Assembly: GCF_001905095.1 (NCBI RefSeq)
Contig: NZ_LWLS01000138.1
Location: 187,321 to 251,320, forward strand
From: Micromonospora sp. CB01531
GTDB taxonomy: Bacteria; Actinomycetota; Actinomycetes; Mycobacteriales; Micromonosporaceae
Length of the DNA stretch: 64,000 nucleotides
Direction of reading: 5' to 3'
A program made the translations under genes and the position numbers. The notes under the pieces are model-generated. The model had not been told where the DNA came from and did not search any database. It saw nothing but the letters and a program-made list of their open reading frames with translations. Of this stretch, positions 60,301 to 64,000 are shown one piece after another. Positions within the stretch are counted from its first letter, which is position 1. Each line of letters opens with the position of its first letter.

Positions 60301-63300
60301 GCCAGTTGAACTGGGCCGAGCCGCTGCCCGCCGGCGCGGTGGCCACGTCGTAGCCCCACTGCCCGGTCGCGCCGCCGTTGGTCCAGGTGCCCTGGCTCGC
60401 GGTGTTGTTCGAGTCGGAGTTGTCGACCAGGATCACGTCCTTGCCGACCGGCAGGCCGTCCTCCGACCGTCCCTTCTCGTTGCCGGACGGGAAGTAGTCC
60501 CAGGTCATCGTCCGGGTGGTCGACCCGCCGGCCGAGCTCAGCGTGTTCTTGGTCTGCTGGCCCAGATCGTTGTAGTCGTACGAGTTGACGATGTCCCACG
60601 GGTCCTTGGACGTCCTGGTCCACCCGTTGTCGTAGTAGGTGTATTCGGTGTCGTTACGGACCGTCTGCCCCTCCGACGGCGGCGCGCTGACCTTCGCCAG
60701 GTTGCCGATCTCGTCGTAGGTGTAAAAGGTCTTGTCCGGCGTGTTGTAGCGGCTGTCGTCCTTGTCATAGGACGACCACTCCTCCTTCTTGCGGTTGAGC
60801 GTGTCGTAGACGGTCACCACAGCGAAGTCGTCGGCGTCGTCGGTGGTGTTCACCCCGCGCGGGGTGATCCCCTTCGTCTGGTTGCCGACCTGGTCGTACT
60901 CGTACTTGGTGGTGCGGTAGGTGATCGTGCCGGCGCCGTCCTTGGTGTGCGGCACCTTCGACTCGATCAGCGCGCCGCGGGCGTCGTACGTCGCCAGCGA
61001 CTCGTTGCCCTCGGCGTCGGTGGTGCCGAGGGTCAGGCCGTCCTTGTCGAATCGGGCGGTGGTGAACTTGCCGAGCGCGTCGGTGGTCTTCACGACCCGG
61101 TGGTTCCAGTCGTACTCGTACTTGGTCGTGAAGTCGTTTTCGACGCTGGCGGTCTTCTTCGCGTCGTACAGGACCGTGACGTTGCCGACGTTGTCGTACT
61201 CCGAGACCACCTTCTGGCCGAGGCCGTTGGTGACCTCGATCGGCTGGTAGATCGCGTCGTACTTGGTGGTCGTGGTGTAGTCGCCGACCTCGGAGGTCAG
61301 GTTGCCCTGCGGCTCCGTGGCGGTCAGGACGTTGCCGACCTTGTCGTACGTCGTGGTGGTCTTGCGCTCCGGGTCGGTCGCCAGGTCCTTCGGCGCGTAC
61401 GACTCGATCACCTGGTCGGCCTTGTCGTAGACCGAGGTCGACGCCGTCCCGTTAGCCGCGTACGCCGTGACGATGTTGTCGTTGGCGTCGTACACCGAGG
61501 CCTTGGTGGTAATGAACCGGTTGTTGGCCGCGTCCATCGGCTCGACCTTGTCCTTCGGCCGCCCGAAGGTGTCGTACCCCTGGGTGACCTTGGCGTTCTT
61601 ACCGTTCTTGACCTCGAGAACGTTGCCCCGGTCGTCGTAGGTGAAGTACGAGAACCCGTTGCCGGCGTCCTTGATCCTCGCCGGGTAGCCGCTGGCGTGG
61701 AAGTCGAGGTACTCGGTGGTGTTGCCGTTGGCGTCCTTGGCGGCGACGAGCTGGCCCCAGTCGTCATAGGTGTTCCGGCTCGTGTAGTCGCCGTCGGTCG
61801 CCGTGGTGTTGCCCACCGGGTCGGTGACCGTCTCGACGTCACCCTCGGCCGTGTACGTGAAGGTCCACTTCCGCCCCTCCGAGCTGGTCTTGCTGACCAC
61901 CTCGGCCACGTACCCGTTGAGCTGGCGCTGGTAGGTCAGCACCGTGCCCGGCCAGCTGTTGCGGACCGCCTCGGCGTCCTTGACCTCGGTCGGGTAGCCG
62001 GTCTTCGGGTCGTATGCCCAGGTGGAGACCGCTCCGTTGGCCTCCTCCAACCGGATGACGTTGTGGTCGTCGTCCCAGCCGAGCTTCGTGACCTCGTTCT
62101 TCGCGTTGGTCGTCTGGTACGCCCGGCCGTAGCCGTCCAGTAGGTACTGGGTGGCGTGGTTCTCGGCGTCGGTGACCGTGGCGTTGATGTTGTTGCCCTG
62201 TGGGCCGTCGGGGTCGACGTAGCCGAACTGGGTGAGGTGGCCGAGCCGGTCGGTGTAGGACTTGGTGGTCCAGTGGAACTTCGGGTCGTCGCCGTTCTGG
62301 GGGTAGTTGTAGGTCAGGCTGGTGGCGTTGCCGCGCGGGTCGGTGACCTTGACCAGCTTGACGTTCTTGTTCCCCTGCGTCATGTCGTAGGCGAACTTGA
62401 ACGTCTTCGGCGCACCGTCGGTCGACCCGGCTCCGTCGATCAGCTCACCGAGCAGGCCCTTGTCGGTGTAGGTGAAGGTGAGCTTGCGTCCGGAGATGTC
62501 GGTGATCTGGGAGATGTGATCGATGATCTTCGGGTTGGTCAGGTTGGTCGCGGACTTCCGCGTCCAGGTGGTGTCGTCGATGTAGTCGAACGACTGACCC
62601 TTGGCGTAGTAGTCGACGGTCAGCGTCTTCCGACCGGTCGGGTCGGTGATGTAGCGGAGGAACTTGGTGGGCTTGTTGTTGGACTTCCGCTCCTCGTAGG
62701 TGAAGAGCATCTCGTTGCCGTTGTTGTCCACGATGCTGGACAGGAAGCCCTCGCAGTCGTAGAAGAACTGCGTCCGGTCCGGCCGGGTCAGCACCCACGC
62801 CCTGCGTTCCTGGATGTTGGGCTTGCAGTCCACGCTGCTGTTCTTCTGCAGGTAGAGGTGAACTCCCTTGGGGCTCTTCCACTCGTTCGCGGCCGCGTCC
62901 CAGGTGAACCAGTGGCTGGTGCCGTCACCGTCGGTCAGGGTGACCTTGGTCGGGTTCGGGTTCGGGTGGAAGTCCAGTGGTGCGCCGAGGCGCATCATCG
63001 ACGAGGCTTGCAACGACCATCCGTAGCCGGCGACGGTGTCGGATGTGTCGAGGGAGTTGTAGGACATCCGCACGAACGTGGACAGGCCCCGGGAGGGGTT
63101 GCTGAACGCGTTGTACGACCAGACGGTGTTGCCGGCGTACAGGTTGTTCATCAGGGTGCCGCCGGCGCCGGTGTTCTTCCCCGCGTAGGAGTAGAACTTT
63201 TCCAGACCGAGCTGGTCGGAGGTGGGTTCCTCCACCGCGACGTTCTGCGGCAACGGCTGGATCGCCGGCGTGGTTTCCGACAGTTTCTTGCCGGTCAGCT

Positions 63301-64000
63301 TGTTGCGCAGGTCCCACTTGAGCACGTAGTCGGTGCGCTTGTTGCCGTCGGTCGACGACGGCGGGGTCTTCACCTGGGCGTTGACGTCGACCGTGCCGCC
63401 GGCGGGAACGCTCTTGGGCAGCGGGGTGACGACCTCGAAGCTGGGGTCCGCGCCGTCGGTGGTGCCGTCGGCCCGCTTCCAGTCGTAGCCCAGCTCCCAG
63501 TCGGTCGGGTTCCAGGTGGTCAGGGTCGGGTTGGACAGGGTCACCGGCACCGTGTACGTGGCGTTCGCGGTTGCCACCGTCGGGGTGGACGCCGCGTAGT
63601 AGGTCGACTCGCCGGTCTGCTCCAGATAGGTGACTTCGAGGGTCGGGCGCAGCAGCGGTTCCTCACCCTCGGAGGAGAGCAGCATCGCCCGGGCGGTCTG
63701 GTTGACCTCGTCGCGCTGGCGCAGCAGCAGGCCGTAGTTGCTGGCCGGGGTCTTCACCCAGCCGTCCACGGCGGTGGTGACGTCCCAGGTCTCCCACTCC
63801 GGGTCGTTGGTGAAGCCGTTGAAGCTGGCCTTCCAGGCGGTGTCGTAGTCACCGCCCGGCGCGGTCCACGCGTTCAGCCCGTCGTAGGTGTTCCAGGTCG
63901 CCTTCGTCTCGTTGAAGCTGCGCTTGAGCTTGTAGACGTCGACGTACTCGTCCTGGTCCGTGCCGGGGTACAGGTAGGTGTTGTACATCCGCAGCTCGGC
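57377..64000 (-). CDS. Giant RHS polymorphic toxin, 5' end outside window
   Basis: At least 2,203 residues are visible from the first Met in the window; the frame runs on through the right edge. Order: a DNRLRE-like N-terminal fragment (1-125), a linker, many YD/RHS repeats (YDxxGNxxxxxDxxG; about 380-1180), an inserted golvesin-like domain (about 1187-1316), more YD repeats, the RHS-associated core (GFRNYDPGLNRFLTRDTYGG, about 1750), a hydrophobic Ala/Gly-rich segment (about 1800-1870), a HINT domain (1912-2059) and a 144-residue toxin tip. The RHS part forms a shell enclosing the tip, which HINT cleaves. Export is likely but the signal lies outside the window. Confidence 0.92.
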   Translation of the reverse strand, partial: AELRMYNTYLYPGTDQDEYVDVYKLKRSFNETKATWNTYDGLNAWTAPGGDYDTAWKASFNGFTNDPEWETWDVTTAVDGWVKTPASNYGLLLRQRDEVNQTARAMLLSSEGEEPLLRPTLEVTYLEQTGESTYYAASTPTVATANATYTVPVTLSNPTLTTWNPTDWELGYDWKRADGTTDGADPSFEVVTPLPKSVPAGGTVDVNAQVKTPPSSTDGNKRTDYVLKWDLRNKLTGKKLSETTPAIQPLPQNVAVEEPTSDQLGLEKFYSYAGKNTGAGGTLMNNLYAGNTVWSYNAFSNPSRGLSTFVRMSYNSLDTSDTVAGYGWSLQASSMMRLGAPLDFHPNPNPTKVTLTDGDGTSHWFTWDAAANEWKSPKGVHLYLQKNSSVDCKPNIQERRAWVLTRPDRTQFFYDCEGFLSSIVDNNGNEMLFTYEERKSNNKPTKFLRYITDPTGRKTLTVDYYAKGQSFDYIDDTTWTRKSATNLTNPKIIDHISQITDISGRKLTFTYTDKGLLGELIDGAGSTDGAPKTFKFAYDMTQGNKNVKLVKVTDPRGNATSLTYNYPQNGDDPKFHWTTKSYTDRLGHLTQFGYVDPDGPQGNNINATVTDAENHATQYLLDGYGRAYQTTNAKNEVTKLGWDDDHNVIRLEEANGAVSTWAYDPKTGYPTEVKDAEAVRNSWPGTVLTYQRQLNGYVAEVVSKTSSEGRKWTFTYTAEGDVETVTDPVGNTTATDGDYTSRNTYDDWGQLVAAKDANGNTTEYLDFHASGYPARIKDAGNGFSYFTYDDRGNVLEVKNGKNAKVTQGYDTFGRPKDKVEPMDAANNRFITTKASVYDANDNIVTAYAANGTASTSVYDKADQVIESYAPKDLATDPERKTTTTYDKVGNVLTATEPQGNLTSEVGDYTTTTKYDAIYQPIEVTNGLGQKVVSEYDNVGNVTVLYDAKKTASVENDFTTKYEYDWNHRVVKTTDALGKFTTARFDKDGLTLGTTDAEGNESLATYDARGALIESKVPHTKDGAGTITYRTTKYEYDQVGNQTKGITPRGVNTTDDADDFAVVTVYDTLNRKKEEWSSYDKDDSRYNTPDKTFYTYDEIGNLAKVSAPPSEGQTVRNDTEYTYYDNGWTRTSKDPWDIVNSYDYNDLGQQTKNTLSSAGGSTTRTMTWDYFPSGNEKGRSEDGLPVGKDVILVDNSDSNNTASQGTWTNGGATGQWGYDVATAPAGSGSAQFNWQLNVPRDGSYEVFVQHPQVTGAATDAKFTITHNGGSVTKTVNQTQNSGTWISLGSYSFVEDGIQKITLTDQATGKVLADAVKLVRDNAGDVDNEKKEFTYKYNPNGLLVEVKDLSPGAKISRYDIAYDQLNQISTVKEFTGATDTTPKNTTALTYDDNGNPLTSTHDLTWSKIEYDARDMVAKVTNADSPTAGNQQISSFTYTARGQLLKQTKPNGNTVDFEYYLDGATKHQLEKTSGGATVAEHTLEYQANGHPSRDVLKLMNADNSSDYIDNTYTFTYDPQDRISRLDKTGDSTSTESYVYDANGNTVSQTIQGVTSTSKYDRNRLHSTTTAGVTSTYNYDPLGRLDTVSVGGERAQKYYYDGFDRTAKTTAGVGANAKSTTYVYDPFDRTVSQTAAGKTTLFTYLGMDNQVLREEVAGKAEKSYQYAPWGQQLTQIKHKDDGGREYSQFIYRPRGDVIGITKENGNTRATYGYTAYGKDDESQFTGVDKPGTQPEGEEPYNAFRFNASRWDAGSGTYDMGFRNYDPGLNRFLTRDTYGGAMADMGLAMDPFTGNRYAFAGGNPISFIELDGHLFGMSWSDIGHAALDVAGMVPVIGEVADVANGIWYLAEGNYVDAAMSMASAIPLAGNAVAAAKLAKTGKKIADGIDTANDTRKAVEATTDGSKALPTNTPNPKTENPCNSFVPGTKVLLSDGSSKPIEEVKVGDRVLATDVESADQQSRPVTQLIQGDGIKKLVTIVVDTDGKSGDKTSTIVATDGHRFYLPDSGVWVTAGQLKVGAWLQTSSGTWVQIAAIRHETRVQRVHNFTVDGQHTYYVLAGKTPVLAHNDACPINGETADPNKLNLGSGENPMPGAVNVDIAAKPGVDVVADAKALPFKNGTFDEVHAMNPYGYNPVSAETARVMKPGGILKVTAVMKKNKYGRASAQQIEDAGFELVGRTGLDPAHAYGTMKRTDGGKIAAELLETLIYRRK
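57380..57811 (-). other. Toxin tip: class I SAM-methyltransferase-like domain
   Basis: Residues 2060-2203 directly follow the HINT His-Asn. They show KLNLGSGENPMPGAVNVDI (motif I with the SAM loop and the acidic residue after strand 2), DVVADAKALPFKNGTFDEVHAMNPYG (a motif IV-like NPYG at the active-site position), ETARVMKPGGILKVTAV (post-motif) and IEDAGFELVGRTG. That is the strand order of small class I methyltransferases. The NPYG recalls the N/D-P-P-Y motif of amino-methylating enzymes. Methylation of a nucleic acid or protein target as the toxic act is inference. Confidence 0.72.
57812..58255 (-). other. Pretoxin HINT autoprocessing domain
   Basis: Residues 1912-2059 start CNSFVPGTKVLLSDGSSKPIEEV with the nucleophilic Cys, carry ATDGHRFYLPDSGVWVTAGQLKVG (block B His) and end GQHTYYVLAGKTPVLAHN. 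It should release the tip by cleavage after the Asn. It is a Hedgehog/intein-type domain, not a splicing intein: there is no C-extein to rejoin. Confidence 0.9.
60038..60430 (-). other. Golvesin-like domain inserted among YD repeats
   Basis: Residues about 1187-1316 (VDNSDSNNTASQGTWTNGG ... YEVFVQHPQVTGAATDAKFTITHNGG ... ISLGSYSFVEDGIQKITLTDQATGKVLADAVKLVRD) form a beta-sandwich like the C-terminal golvesin domain found in surface carbohydrate-binding proteins. It probably contacts glycans from the outside of the RHS shell. Confidence 0.7.

Noticed and set aside
59540..62143. An 867-residue frame antisense to the RHS gene
   Set aside because: Repetitive VV-R-G pattern mirrors the YD repeats on the other strand; no start or domain.

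Overview
The window reads as chromosome from a very high-GC actinomycete, most likely the Micromonosporaceae (Micromonospora or a close relative). The grounds are pervasive G/C third positions, frequent GTG starts, actinobacterial families (conservon proteins, DUF3117, TatB/HtrA, an Rv2578c-type radical SAM protein, a PopR-like regulator beside clpP) and long spurious antisense frames. I count about 60 genes. No rRNA, tRNA, CRISPR array or insertion sequence was seen.

Layout. 1-6.2 kb: a LuxR-type ATPase regulator followed by a conservon-like operon (sensor kinase-like protein, roadblock/LC7 protein, DUF742 protein) that ends in a membrane-anchored CBM2-like protein instead of the usual GTPase. 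6.3-9.8 kb: a DCC-family protein divergent from a radical SAM gene that has an intein inside its iron-sulfur motif and an SOS-box-like palindrome at its start; then two small overlapping ORFs and a CoA-binding protein. 9.8-25.5 kb: ordinary housekeeping and metabolism, including a TetR/membrane-protein pair, an acyl-CoA dehydrogenase and a CoA-ester lyase, two DUF4190 proteins, two SDRs, an amino-acid permease, an EamA exporter, a PhzF protein and a CBS/MgtE-N protein with a DUF1003 partner. 25.7-37.7 kb: a block resembling, from memory, M. tuberculosis Rv1207-Rv1232c (mrp, tatB, htrA, O-methyltransferase, DUF3117, tag, DivIVA-like, folP2-like), here lacking sigE, glgA/glgC and gpgS and with pepA and a paaX-like regulator with an enoyl-CoA hydratase inserted; a lone nuoA closes it. 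37.8-53.9 kb: a secreted repeat protein, the korAB ferredoxin oxidoreductase, an exported trypsin-like protease with FG-GAP-like repeats, a K+ channel, a PopR-like regulator and clpP with a tandem PopR-type operator, a Tat-exported beta-helix protein with a LacI-type operator, and several regulator/enzyme pairs.

53.9-64.0 kb: a polymorphic-toxin locus. A giant RHS protein (2,203 or more residues, 5' end outside the window) ends in an autoprocessing HINT domain and a 144-residue tip that looks like a class I SAM-dependent methyltransferase. Downstream on the same strand lies an AT-richer array of small genes (one SUKH-like, the others unrecognised) interrupted by a decayed duplicate of the rhs core. 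This is the structure expected from repeated exchange of toxin tips with retention of old immunity genes. The methyltransferase-like tip and its unassigned immunity partner are the most interesting candidates here.
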